A stretch of 64,000 bases of DNA, taken from Mycobacterium sp. 852002-51163_SCH5372311. Lineage in GTDB: Bacteria > Actinomycetota > Actinomycetes > Mycobacteriales > Mycobacteriaceae. Where the stretch lies: positions 1-64,000 of the forward strand of contig NZ_LZIJ01000144.1 of NCBI RefSeq assembly GCF_001667115.1, in the 5' to 3' direction. The notes under the pieces are model-generated. The model had not been told where the DNA came from. It saw nothing but the letters and a program-made list of their open reading frames with translations, and did no database searches. Made by a program: the position numbers and the translations under genes. Of the stretch, positions 28,870 through 36,921 are shown piece by piece. Each line of letters begins with the position of its first letter. Positions within the stretch are counted from its first letter, which is position 1.

Positions 28870-29348
28870 TTACTCAGGGTATCGGCGCTAAGCGAGAGCT
28901 GGACTTTCACCCCACCGGTTGAGGCCTGGACAGCTGCCGCGCTTTGCTCCGCCGCTCGTTGAGAATGTGGCCGAAGTTGCGAAACCACCCACGGCGTGGG
29001 GGTATCGAGTAACGCCTGGCACGGCTGGAAGCCGGTGATCCACACGAAATCTACGTCGTTGGAGGACAACGCTTTCTGGTATGCATCGCGCAGCTTGGAT
29101 TGGCGATATGGATTGATCGGTTTGATCATCTCGTTTTCGTAGTAAGTGACGAGCGCGGGCTACTGGGCGGGGTTGATCGTCGCGTTGGCTAATTGCCCCA
29201 ACCGCGCGGTGAACGCCGTCGTTGCCTCGACAATGCCAGACCCGCCGCTGTACACGATCAACGAATTCGTCACTTCCCGAAACGGCGCCTCTGCGATAAT
29301 CACGATTGCGAAAAATTTAACGGTCGGCATTAGGCAACCGGCCGACAT
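28866..29348 (-). pseudogene. Hypothetical gene interrupted by one in-frame TAG
   Basis: Two open segments (29348 to 29163 and 29159 to 28866) are in the same frame, separated only by a single TAG at 29160-29162. Read through, they give a protein of about 160 residues: a hydrophobic start (TVKFFAIVIIAEAPF), a middle with ATTAFTARLGQLANATINPAQ-stop-PALVTYYENEM, and YQKALSSNDVDFVWITGFQP. Its final codons overlap the proA start (ATGA), the normal layout of a real upstream gene in this genome. I do not recognise the family. The lower half could be re-initiated at ATG 29129 (87 residues). Confidence 0.6.
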
Positions 29349-29356
29349 AAGAAGCT

Positions 29357-29383
29357 CCCCGCGCCACTAGGCGTGGCGCGGGG
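29357..29383 (-). terminator. Stem-loop after the MPT63-like gene
   Basis: A perfect 10-bp stem, CCCCGCGCCA (29357-29366) with TGGCGCGGGG (29374-29383), encloses a 7-base loop. It begins 17 bases past the stop of the MPT63-like gene. Only a weak T-rich stretch follows on the minus strand. Confidence 0.65.
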
Positions 29384-29399
29384 AGGTATTTGCCGGAGA

Positions 29400-29954
29400 T
29401 TAGCTGTTTGCGGGGGCAGGTAGCGCGCCCGGTGCGGGACTCGAGCCCGGGGACGGACTAGGTGAGGCCTCCGCGGGGACGTTCGATGTCCAGATCAGGA
29501 TGTCTTGTAGTCCGTCGTTGTAGACGACACCATTCGGCGGTGCGCCAGTCACGTCGAAATACAGGGTGCCCGTCGACTCGCTACCTTGCGGGATGGGCGC
29601 CGGGTTGAGGCCGTTAGGGACCTCGACTTTGTCGATCAGCTTGTAGTTCTGACCGTTGGGCCCCCGGGCCATGAAGTCTCTGACCATCGGCGTGACAGTG
29701 CCACCGTCCGACCTGGCGGTGATGTCTGCCTGGTAGATCGTTCCCTTGGGCGTGTAGCCGGGGATCGCGACGGTACTGCGCACAAGATTGCTCACCGTGT
29801 AGGTGGTAATCATTGGTCCGTCGACCAGCGATTCGCTGGTACCGAATCCCTGGATGGTCGGTGCTGCCGATGCAGGTACCGCGGTGAAAACGCTTGCCGC
29901 TGTTATTCCGGCGGCAGCGATTGCCGTCTTGACCGCAGTCGTTGTGAACTTCAC
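29400..29954 (-). CDS. Secreted MPT63/MPB63-family (DUF1942) protein
   Basis: The 184-residue protein has a signal peptide (FTTTAVKTAIAAAGITAASVFTAVPASA, cleavage before APT). Its beta-sandwich domain closely follows the MPT63 pattern: STVAIPGYTPKGTIYQADITA, GTVTPMVRDFMAR, IPQGSESTGTLYFDVTG and DGLQDILIW. MPT63 is an abundant secreted antigen of unknown function. Unlike MPT63, this protein ends in a Ser/Pro/Ala-rich tail of about 25 residues. The GTG at 29954 was chosen because AAGGAG lies six bases upstream and the signal peptide starts there. The 218-bp gap upstream (29955-30172) shows nothing else. Confidence 0.92.
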   Translation of the reverse strand: MKFTTTAVKTAIAAAGITAASVFTAVPASAAPTIQGFGTSESLVDGPMITTYTVSNLVRSTVAIPGYTPKGTIYQADITARSDGGTVTPMVRDFMARGPNGQNYKLIDKVEVPNGLNPAPIPQGSESTGTLYFDVTGAPPNGVVYNDGLQDILIWTSNVPAEASPSPSPGSSPAPGALPAPANS

Positions 29955-30172
29955 GATGGCTCCTTCATGTTCTCCATTGGGTCGAGCGGTTACCAACCGG
30001 GGCGAAACCGCGCTTGAATTGGCATAACCATCGACGGAAATCTCAAACATGACTGCATCGCTTACCAGCGCAAAACGGGCTGAGCCATTCTCGTGCCGGA
30101 ACGTCGGAACAACTTTAAAGCGGACAACCGCGGCAAATAGTTACCGGGGCACGACCGGTGTCATGGATGGAC

Positions 30173-30754
30173 TCAGACGTGCAGGGTCGGCCGGTAGATG
30201 AGCTCTTGGATATTGCCGTCAAGCGTTCTGCTCTCCATCAATTCGAGGTCGAAGTCGGCCGCACCGCGGAAGATCGGATCATCACCGGTCTGACCGGTGA
30301 TCACGGGAAACAGGGTCACCTGGATGCGATCGACCAGGCCGGCCGCCATCAGCGCGCGGTTCATCGACAGGCTGCCGTGCGAGCGCAACGGCACCTCGGA
30401 CTCCTCCTTCAGCCGGGCGACCACGTCGACGGCGTCGCCGTTCGCGACGGTCGCGTCCGGCCAGTCGAGAGGTGCATCCAGGGCGGTCGACACCACCGTC
30501 GCCGGCAGGTGCCGCATCCGGGTGACCCACGGGTCGTGCACCTCGGACTCCTCGGTGCTCTCGGCCAGCATTTGCGCGAATAGCCGATATGTGTTGGCGC
30601 CGAAGACCATTCGTTGCTTCTCGTCGTACAGGGCGAGTCGGTGATCGAGCAATTCGGGGCCTTGCTTCCCCCAGTAGCCGCCCCAGTCGCCGCCGCTGAC
30701 GCCGCCGAAGCCGTCGAGGCTGGAAAAGACGTCGAAGGTATAGGTAGCAGTCAT
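30173..30754 (-). CDS. Dihydrofolate reductase-like (RibD C-terminal) protein
   Basis: The 193-residue protein has the DHFR/RibD C-terminal fold as seen in the YwjB/YyaP group: TYTFDVFSSLDGFGG, RMVFGANTYRLFAQM, RSHGSLSMNRALMAAGLVDRIQVTLFPVITG. These proteins are presumed NADPH-dependent reductases; the substrate is unknown and the role in folate synthesis doubtful. The ATG at 30754 follows GAGGAG. It is divergent from rbsK over 119 bp. M. tuberculosis has different genes in this interval. Confidence 0.88.
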   Translation of the reverse strand: MTATYTFDVFSSLDGFGGVSGGDWGGYWGKQGPELLDHRLALYDEKQRMVFGANTYRLFAQMLAESTEESEVHDPWVTRMRHLPATVVSTALDAPLDWPDATVANGDAVDVVARLKEESEVPLRSHGSLSMNRALMAAGLVDRIQVTLFPVITGQTGDDPIFRGAADFDLELMESRTLDGNIQELIYRPTLHV

Positions 30755-30873
30755 GGTGCTCTCCTCTGGGCGCGGTTGATGGCGTGTTGGGGATACAGAC
30801 CGAAAGCCATGGCGAAACTAATCGCTGCCCACAACCGTCCGGCTGCACGCTGGCGGCCACTAACGTCGACGGT

Positions 30874-31755
30874 ATGGCAGCACGCGTGTGCGTGGTCGGC
30901 AGCGTGAACATGGACCTGACGGCGCACGTCGAGACCCTGCCACGCCCGGGTGAGACGGTGCTGGCGTCGTCGCTGACCCACTCACCCGGCGGCAAGGGCG
31001 GCAATCAGGCCGTGGCCGCGGCGAGGGCGGGCGCGCAGGTCCAGTTCGTCGGCGCGGTCGGCGACGACGCCGCGGCCGAGCAGTTACGGGCTCACCTGCT
31101 TGCCAACGGCGTCGGGCTCAACGGGACCGTGACAGTGCCCGGGGCCAGCGGCACGGCTTTGATCGTGGTGGACGCCGGCGCGGAGAACACGATCGTGGTG
31201 GCACCAGAGGCCAACGGGCGACTCATTCTGGATGACGAAGAGGTGCGCGCGGCGATCGCCGATTGCGATGTGTTGTTGACCCAGCTCGAGATTCCGGTCG
31301 CGGCGGCACTTACCGCGGCGCGGCAAGCCCGGTCCGCGGGTGCGGTCGTCATGGTCAATGCCTCGCCAGCAGGCCAAGTTTCCTGGGCGCTGGCCGAGCT
31401 CGCGGCCGTCGCTGACGTTGTGGTGGTCAACGAAGCCGAGGCCGACGAATGGCCGTGGCGGCCAGATCATTTGGTCGTTACGCTCGGTGCGCGCGGCGCC
31501 CGTTACATCGGCGCCGACGGCGAATTCGAGGTACCCGCTCCCGCGGTTGCACCGGTGGACACCACGGGGGCCGGCGATGTGTTCGCCGGAGTCCTGGCCG
31601 CCAATTGGCAGGACGCCTCGGACCCGGCGCGGCGGTTGCGGGCCATGCGGCGGGCGACTGCCGCCGGCGCGCTGGCGACACTCGTGCCAGGTGCCGGTGA
31701 TTGCGCACCGGATGCTGAAGCGATCGACGCCGCGATTGCTGCCGGTCGAGCCTGA
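30874..31755 (+). CDS. rbsK: Ribokinase (PfkB family)
   Basis: The 293-residue protein has both PfkB signatures: the N-terminal GGKGGNQAVAAARAGA and the C-terminal DTTGAGDVFAGVLAA with the catalytic aspartate. It begins VCVVGSVNMDLTAHV. Ribokinase phosphorylates ribose with ATP. It matches Rv2436. The ATG at 30874 (MAARVCVVGS) was preferred over an upstream in-frame start that reaches into the divergent promoter region. It converges with nadE, six bases apart. Confidence 0.93.
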   Translation: MAARVCVVGSVNMDLTAHVETLPRPGETVLASSLTHSPGGKGGNQAVAAARAGAQVQFVGAVGDDAAAEQLRAHLLANGVGLNGTVTVPGASGTALIVVDAGAENTIVVAPEANGRLILDDEEVRAAIADCDVLLTQLEIPVAAALTAARQARSAGAVVMVNASPAGQVSWALAELAAVADVVVVNEAEADEWPWRPDHLVVTLGARGARYIGADGEFEVPAPAVAPVDTTGAGDVFAGVLAANWQDASDPARRLRAMRRATAAGALATLVPGAGDCAPDAEAIDAAIAAGRA

Positions 31756-31761
31756 GCCGAC

Positions 31762-33816
31762 CTATTCTTCAGGAACCTCACGCTCGATTTCGTCGAGCCA
31801 GATTCGCGCAGACATGTCCGACGGGGCGCGCCAATCGCCGCGCGGGGACAACGCACCACCGTGAGACACCTTGGGACCGTTGGGCAATGCCGAGCGCTTG
31901 AACTGGCTGAACGAGTAGAACCGCTGCACGAAGACTTGCAGCCAGTGCCGAATCTCTTTGAGCGAGTACGACGGTCGCTTGTCCTCAGGGAATCCGGGTG
32001 GCCAGATGCCGTGATCGGGATCGTTCCAGGCGTGCCACGCCAAGAACGCGATCTTGGACGGGCGGAACCCGAAGCGCAGCACGTGGAACAGCGAAAAGTC
32101 TTGCAGGGCGAACGGTCCCACCTTCGCCTCGCTGCTCTGCAGTTCTTCCTCCTCGCCGCTGGGCACGAGTTCGGGAGTGATCTCGGTGTCCAGCACCGAC
32201 TGCAGCACGTCGGTCACATCCGACTCGAACTGCCCTGACGCGATCACCCAGCGGATCAGGTGCTGAATCAGCGTCTTGGGGACCCCGCCATTGACGTTGT
32301 AGTGCGACATCTGGTCGCCGACACCATAGGTCGACCAACCCAGGCCCAGCTCGGAAAGGTCACCGGTGCCCAGCACTATCCCCCCGCGCTGGTTGGCCAG
32401 CCGGAACAGGTAATCGGTGCGCAAGCCGGCCTGGACATTCTCGAAGGTCACGTCGTAGACCTTTTCACCGCGCCCGAAGGGATGATCGATCTCCTGGAGC
32501 ATCAGCTTCGCCGTCTCGGTGATGTCGATCTCGGCGAACGTGACGCCGAGTGCGCGGCACAGCTCGATCGCATTGTTCTTGGTGCGATCACCCGTCGCGA
32601 ACCCGGGCAGCGTGAACGCCAAAATGTCGCTGCGCGGCCGCTCTTCCCGGTCCATGGCGCGGGCGGCGACGATCAGCGCGTGCGTCGAGTCCAAGCCGCC
32701 GGAAATTCCGATGACGACCTTCGGGTAGTCCAGCGCGCGCAGGCGCTGTTCAAGTCCGGCAACCTGGATGTTGTAGGCCTCGTAGCAATCCTGTTCCAGC
32801 CGCTGCGGATCGGCCGGGACGAACGGGAACCGTTCGACCTTTCGCCGCAGCCCGATGTCGCCGGCCGGCGGATCCAGCCGGAACTCGATGGGCCGGAACG
32901 TCTCTGACGACACGCGGTGATGACGCCGGTTGTCGTCGAACGTTCCCATCCGCAGCCGCTCGGATCGGAGCAGCTCGATGTCGACGTCGGCGACCGAACG
33001 GCGCTCCCCTTTGGGGAAGCGCTCGGAATCGGTGAGGAGCACCCCGTTTTCCCAGATCATGGTCTGGCCGTCCCAGGCCAGGTCGGTCGTCGACTCCCCC
33101 GCTCCCGCTGCGGCGTAGACATACGCGGCGAGGCACCGCGACGACGCCGAGCGGGCGAGCAGGCAACGGTCCTCGGCGCGGCCTATCGTGATCGGGCTGC
33201 CGGACAGGTTGGCCAGCACCGTCGCACCCGCCAGCGCGGCTTCTGCACTGGGCGGCACCGGCACGAACATGTCCTCGCAGATCTCGACGTGCAGCACGAA
33301 ACCGGGCACGTCGGACGCCGCGAACAGGAGATCGGGGCCGAACGGTGCCTGCAGCTCGCCGATTCGGACGGCGCCACGCTCCTCGTCCCCGGGCGCGATT
33401 TGGCGTCGCTCGTAGAACTCCCGATAGTTGGGCAGATAGGACTTGGGCGCCACGCCGAGCACAGCCCCGCGGTGAATGACGACCGCGGTGTTGTAGATGC
33501 GATGGCGATGGCGTAGCGGCGCGCCCACCACCAGCACGGGTAGCAGATCGCTGGACGCGGCGACGATGTCGAGCAGTGCGAGCTCGACGGCGTCGAGCAA
33601 CGAATCCTGCAGCAGAATGTCCTCGATGGAATAGCCCGACAAGGTCAGCTCCGGGAAGACGGCCAACCCGACCCCGTCGTCATGGCATTCGCCGGCCAAC
33701 CGCAAAACCGCGGCGGCGTTGGCCGCCGGATCACCGATCGTGGTGTGGTGCGTGCATGCGGCGACCCGGACGAAACCCTGGCTATAGGCGTTGTAAAAGT
33801 CCTTGTAGGAATTCAT
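31762..33816 (-). CDS. nadE: Glutamine-dependent NAD+ synthetase
   Basis: The 684-residue protein joins an N-terminal nitrilase-type glutaminase domain to a C-terminal NAD synthetase domain. The glutaminase triad is E56 (FPELTLSGYS), K125 (APKSYLPNYREFYE) and C180 (EICEDMF). The synthetase has the PP-loop ISGGLDSTHA and GTGDLSELGLGWSTYG. Ammonia from glutamine is channelled to amidate deamido-NAD. It is four residues longer at the N-terminus than the M. tuberculosis enzyme. Its start is 57 bp from the divergent cysteine hydrolase gene. Confidence 0.97.
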   Translation of the reverse strand: MNSYKDFYNAYSQGFVRVAACTHHTTIGDPAANAAAVLRLAGECHDDGVGLAVFPELTLSGYSIEDILLQDSLLDAVELALLDIVAASSDLLPVLVVGAPLRHRHRIYNTAVVIHRGAVLGVAPKSYLPNYREFYERRQIAPGDEERGAVRIGELQAPFGPDLLFAASDVPGFVLHVEICEDMFVPVPPSAEAALAGATVLANLSGSPITIGRAEDRCLLARSASSRCLAAYVYAAAGAGESTTDLAWDGQTMIWENGVLLTDSERFPKGERRSVADVDIELLRSERLRMGTFDDNRRHHRVSSETFRPIEFRLDPPAGDIGLRRKVERFPFVPADPQRLEQDCYEAYNIQVAGLEQRLRALDYPKVVIGISGGLDSTHALIVAARAMDREERPRSDILAFTLPGFATGDRTKNNAIELCRALGVTFAEIDITETAKLMLQEIDHPFGRGEKVYDVTFENVQAGLRTDYLFRLANQRGGIVLGTGDLSELGLGWSTYGVGDQMSHYNVNGGVPKTLIQHLIRWVIASGQFESDVTDVLQSVLDTEITPELVPSGEEEELQSSEAKVGPFALQDFSLFHVLRFGFRPSKIAFLAWHAWNDPDHGIWPPGFPEDKRPSYSLKEIRHWLQVFVQRFYSFSQFKRSALPNGPKVSHGGALSPRGDWRAPSDMSARIWLDEIEREVPEE

Positions 33817-33873
33817 TGCCCTCCATTCTCACCCGGTCCGTGTCAACACCGTCTCGTCGGGTATCAACACAGC

Positions 33874-34413
33874 ATGAGCGACACCGCTGTCCTGGTTATC
33901 GACATGCTGAACAGCTACGGGCACGACGACGCCGAAGACTTGATACCCAATGTCGCCAAGATCATCGATCCGCTGGCCGACTTGGTCGGACGCGCGCGGA
34001 AATCCGAGACCGTCGACCTGATCTACGTCAACGACAACTACGGAGATTTCACCGCCGAGTTTTCCGACCTCGTCCGCGCGGCGGTCGACGGCGCACGGCC
34101 CAACCTGGTCAAGCCGATCGTGCCCGCTGAAGGCAGCCGACTGCTGACCAAGGTTCGCCACAGCGCCTTCTACGCCACGCCGCTGGCGTACCTGCTCAGC
34201 CGTCTTGAAACCAAACGGTTGATCCTGACCGGCCAGGTCACCGAGCAGTGCATTCTCTACACCGCGCTGGATGCCTATGTGCGCCACTTCGAGGTCGTGG
34301 TCCCAACCGATGCCGTCGCCCACCTGGACGCCGACCTGGGCAAGGCCGCGCTGAAGATGATGGAGCAGAACATGTCCGCCGAGCTTACGACGGCGGCAAA
34401 CTGCCTGGGTTAG
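33874..34413 (+). CDS. Isochorismatase-family cysteine hydrolase (nicotinamidase-like)
   Basis: The 179-residue protein has the catalytic features of the family: Asp in VLVIDMLNSYG, a conserved Lys in the middle, and the nucleophile in LTGQVTEQCILYTALDAYVR. These enzymes hydrolyse nicotinamide, isochorismate or carbamoyl substrates. It sits between nadE and a sirtuin gene, which releases nicotinamide, so nicotinamidase activity is plausible, but the metal-binding residues of PncA are not evident. It is followed by the sirtuin ten bases later on the same strand. Confidence 0.88.
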   Translation: MSDTAVLVIDMLNSYGHDDAEDLIPNVAKIIDPLADLVGRARKSETVDLIYVNDNYGDFTAEFSDLVRAAVDGARPNLVKPIVPAEGSRLLTKVRHSAFYATPLAYLLSRLETKRLILTGQVTEQCILYTALDAYVRHFEVVVPTDAVAHLDADLGKAALKMMEQNMSAELTTAANCLG

Positions 34414-34423
34414 CCTCGAACAG

Positions 34424-35272
34424 GTGACTGTTCGCTGCGCGGAATCGCCGGAGCTGGTGGCTCTGTTGGCCGGTCGCCGGTTCGCCGTTCTCACGGGCGC
34501 GGGGATTTCCACCGATTCGGGGATTCCCGATTACCGCGGTCCCGATTCACCGCCGAGCAATCCAATGACGATCCAGCAGTTCACGTCGGATCAGGCGTTT
34601 CGTCAGCGGTACTGGGCGCGCAACCACGTCGGCTGGCGGCACATGCACGACACCCAGCCCAACGCCGGCCACCGGGCGCTGGCCACGCTGGAGCACGCCG
34701 GACTGGTGACGGGTGTGATCACCCAGAACGTCGATCTGTTGCACACCAAGGCGGGCAGCCGCAACGTCGTCAATCTGCACGGCAGCTACGCGCGGGTGGT
34801 GTGCCTGGGTTGCGGCTACACGATGAGCCGGGCCGCACTCGCCGAACGGCTGGAGGTACTCAACCCCGGCTTCGCCGAGCGCGCCGAAGCCATCGGTGGG
34901 CTGGCGGTGGCCCCGGACGCCGACGCCGTCGTCGCCGACACCAGTTCGTTTCGGTACCTCGACTGCCCTCGCTGCGGCGGCATGCTCAAACCCGACATCG
35001 TCTACTTCGGCGAAAGTGTCCCGAAAGACGTTGTTGTTCAAGCCTATTCGTTGGTGGATCAGGCCGAGGCGCTGCTGGTCGCGGGTTCGTCGTTGACGGT
35101 GTTCTCCGGCTACCGATTCGTCCGTCATGCGGCGGCCCTCGGCATTCCCGTCGCCATCGTCAACCGGGGCCGCACCCGCGGCGACGACCTGGCAACGGTC
35201 AAGGTCGACGGCGGCTGCTCGGAAATGCTGACGCTGGTTGCCTCCGAATTGGCCGGGGCTGCCCTGTTTTAG
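34424..35272 (+). CDS. Sir2-family NAD-dependent protein deacylase
   Basis: The 282-residue sirtuin has all motifs: GAGISTDSGIPDYRGP (NAD binding), TQNVDLLH, catalytic His in NLHGSY, the zinc pairs CLGC and CPRC, YFGESVP and AGSSLTVFSGY. The sequence resembles the SIRT4-like class II branch. It removes acyl groups from lysines, consuming NAD and releasing nicotinamide. The start is a GTG at 34424 with a weak AGG. M. tuberculosis has its single Sir2 (Rv1151c) elsewhere, so this is an extra copy or a different class. Confidence 0.93.
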   Translation: MTVRCAESPELVALLAGRRFAVLTGAGISTDSGIPDYRGPDSPPSNPMTIQQFTSDQAFRQRYWARNHVGWRHMHDTQPNAGHRALATLEHAGLVTGVITQNVDLLHTKAGSRNVVNLHGSYARVVCLGCGYTMSRAALAERLEVLNPGFAERAEAIGGLAVAPDADAVVADTSSFRYLDCPRCGGMLKPDIVYFGESVPKDVVVQAYSLVDQAEALLVAGSSLTVFSGYRFVRHAAALGIPVAIVNRGRTRGDDLATVKVDGGCSEMLTLVASELAGAALF

Positions 35273-35288
35273 ACGTGGCGCTGGCGGT

Positions 35289-35365
35289 CTCGTCACATCT
35301 GCCACTCTGCTACCAAAACGGCAGGCATGTTGCGGTCTTCAATTTGATAGCGCGGGCGCTATCAA
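35289..35365 (+). repeat. Dispersed about 76-bp element with terminal palindrome, copy 2
   Basis: This is the second copy of the element at 25102-25177, about 78% identical. It ends in a perfect palindrome: arms TTGATAGCGC (35344-35353) and GCGCTATCAA (35356-35365) with a GG spacer. It starts 16 bases past the sirtuin stop and is followed within 15 bases by repeat element C. On the minus strand the frame shared with copy 1 is closed by a TAG. Confidence 0.75.
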
Positions 35366-35377
35366 CATGGCTGCGGT

Positions 35378-35543
35378 GTCGAGCGCTGGCTTTCGGTGTG
35401 AATCCACGGCTTTCGGTGTGAATCCTAGGCTTTCGGCGTGCATCCTGGGCGAAAATCTGCGCCGATTCCCGCCAAGGATTCACACCGAAAACCGTGAGTT
35501 CACACTCAAAACCGTCAGTTCACACTCAAAACCGTCAGTATCC
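35378..35543. repeat. Inverted array of 20-bp units around a 46-bp core (element C)
   Basis: Three units on the left (35378-35397, 35398-35417, 35418-35437) are followed by a 46-bp core (35438-35483). Three opposed units come next (35484-35503, 35504-35523, degenerate 35524-35543). Left units are of the AATCC type and right units of the CTGACGG type, so the two arms pair poorly although unit orientation and 20-bp spacing are kept. It fills the gap between the convergent sirtuin and P450 genes. Confidence 0.9.
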
Positions 35544-35586
35544 GCCGGTGCGTGTCCAGCCTTCGAGCGGAATACCTGAAAACGCG

Positions 35587-36855
35587 TTAGAAGCTGCAGG
35601 GCATACTGCGGATGGCGTGGATGAAATTGCCTGTGACGTATGTCGGCTCGCCGGCTTCGATGTCGGGCACCTGCCGCAACAGCTCGCCGAAAATGGCGCG
35701 CAATTGCGCCCGCGCCACATGAGCCCCGAGGCAGAAGTGCACTCCGCCACCGCCGAAACCCACATGCGGGTTGGGGCTGCGGCCCAGGTCGAACCGCTCC
35801 GGATGGTCGAAGGCCTCGTCGTCCCGGTTGCCGGACGCGTAGAACATCACCACCTTCTCGCCGGCCGAGATGGTCTGTCCGCCTAGCTCGAAATCCGTTG
35901 TGGCCGTGCGTCGGAAGGTCATGACCGGGGTGGCCCATCGGATGAATTCTTCGACCGCGGTTCCGATCCGGTTGTCGAAATCCTCTCGTAGCCAGGCCCG
36001 CTGGTCGGGGAAGTCGGTGAGGGCTTTCATGGCGTGGCTGGTGGTCTGTCGCGTGGTGTCGTTTCCGGCCACGGCAAGCAGCACGAAGAAGGCGGCCACC
36101 TCCGCGTCGGTCAGCCGGTCACCGTCGACTTCCGCGTTGACCAGACTGCTGAAAAGGTCGTCACCGGGATCATCACGGCGCTGGGCGGCCAATGAGCCGG
36201 CCACCTCATGGAGATACACCTGGTTCTCGAACGCGACTTCGAGGGGGTTGCGGCCGTTCAGGAAGTCCGGGTCCTCGAAAGACACCAGGGCATCGGCGGC
36301 ATGCGCCACTTGCTGACGCTCCGATTCCGGAATCCCCACCATGTCCGACAACGTGCGGATGGGCAGTTCCTTCGCGCAATGTTCCACGAAATCGGCTCCG
36401 CTGCCCGCGGCGCGCAGCTCCTCGACGATGGTTTTGGCGTTCTGATTGATCGACTCTTCGATGCGCCGAACCTGCCTCGGGGTGAAGGCGGCGTGGGCGA
36501 GTTTGCGCAGCTTGGTGTGCCGAGGCGGATCCATCGCCAGAAACGACTGCGACGCCTCGAGCAGCTCCTCGGGATAGTTCTCGAACAGCACTCCCTTGCC
36601 CGACACGAACACCTCGTTGTTGCGGCTCACCGCGACGATGTCGGAGCGACGGGTAACGGCCCAATAGCCGCGGTCGTTGGGATCGGGCAGCATGGCGTCT
36701 TCGACAGGAGGGTGCCAGCTCACCGGCCGCTCGGCACGCAAGACGGCGAACGTGCGTTCACGGTCGTCAGCCGTCGTCGACCAGAACGCTCGCGAGGAAA
36801 GGTCTATCGGGTCGTAGTCGCGGGTCTTGCCGGACAGTCCTGTCGCCTCAGTCAT
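35587..36855 (-). CDS. Cytochrome P450
   Basis: The 422-residue P450 has the I-helix oxygen motif LAVAGNDTTR, the ExxR pair in EEFIRW, and the heme loop FGGGGVHFCLGAHVAR with the thiolate cysteine. MDPPRHTKLRKLAHAAFTP is the usual C-helix region. It oxidises an unknown substrate, probably a lipid, alkane or sterol-like compound, as with many mycobacterial P450s. ATG 36855 (MTEATGLSGK) was chosen; an in-frame ATG at 36879 would start inside the palindromic operator. It is divergent from a TetR gene, its likely regulator. Confidence 0.93.
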   Translation of the reverse strand: MTEATGLSGKTRDYDPIDLSSRAFWSTTADDRERTFAVLRAERPVSWHPPVEDAMLPDPNDRGYWAVTRRSDIVAVSRNNEVFVSGKGVLFENYPEELLEASQSFLAMDPPRHTKLRKLAHAAFTPRQVRRIEESINQNAKTIVEELRAAGSGADFVEHCAKELPIRTLSDMVGIPESERQQVAHAADALVSFEDPDFLNGRNPLEVAFENQVYLHEVAGSLAAQRRDDPGDDLFSSLVNAEVDGDRLTDAEVAAFFVLLAVAGNDTTRQTTSHAMKALTDFPDQRAWLREDFDNRIGTAVEEFIRWATPVMTFRRTATTDFELGGQTISAGEKVVMFYASGNRDDEAFDHPERFDLGRSPNPHVGFGGGGVHFCLGAHVARAQLRAIFGELLRQVPDIEAGEPTYVTGNFIHAIRSMPCSF

Positions 36856-36867
36856 CCTCGTGACTTT

Positions 36868-36890
36868 ATGTCTAGACATAATGTCTAGTC
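36868..36890. promoter_or_regulatory. Palindromic operator between P450 and TetR genes
   Basis: ATGTCTAGACAT (36868-36879) is a perfect 12-bp palindrome. It is followed at once by AATGTCTAGTCA, which repeats the TGTCTAG half. The site lies in the 66-bp gap between the divergent P450 and TetR starts, the normal place for autoregulatory TetR binding. Confidence 0.65.
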
Positions 36891-36921
36891 AAGATGTAAA
36901 TCTACGAGTTATGCTCAGCAA

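Noticed and set aside
36856..36879. P450 start at ATG 36879
   Set aside because: It would place the first codons inside the palindromic operator; ATG 36855 gives a conventional N-terminus. The upstream start remains possible.
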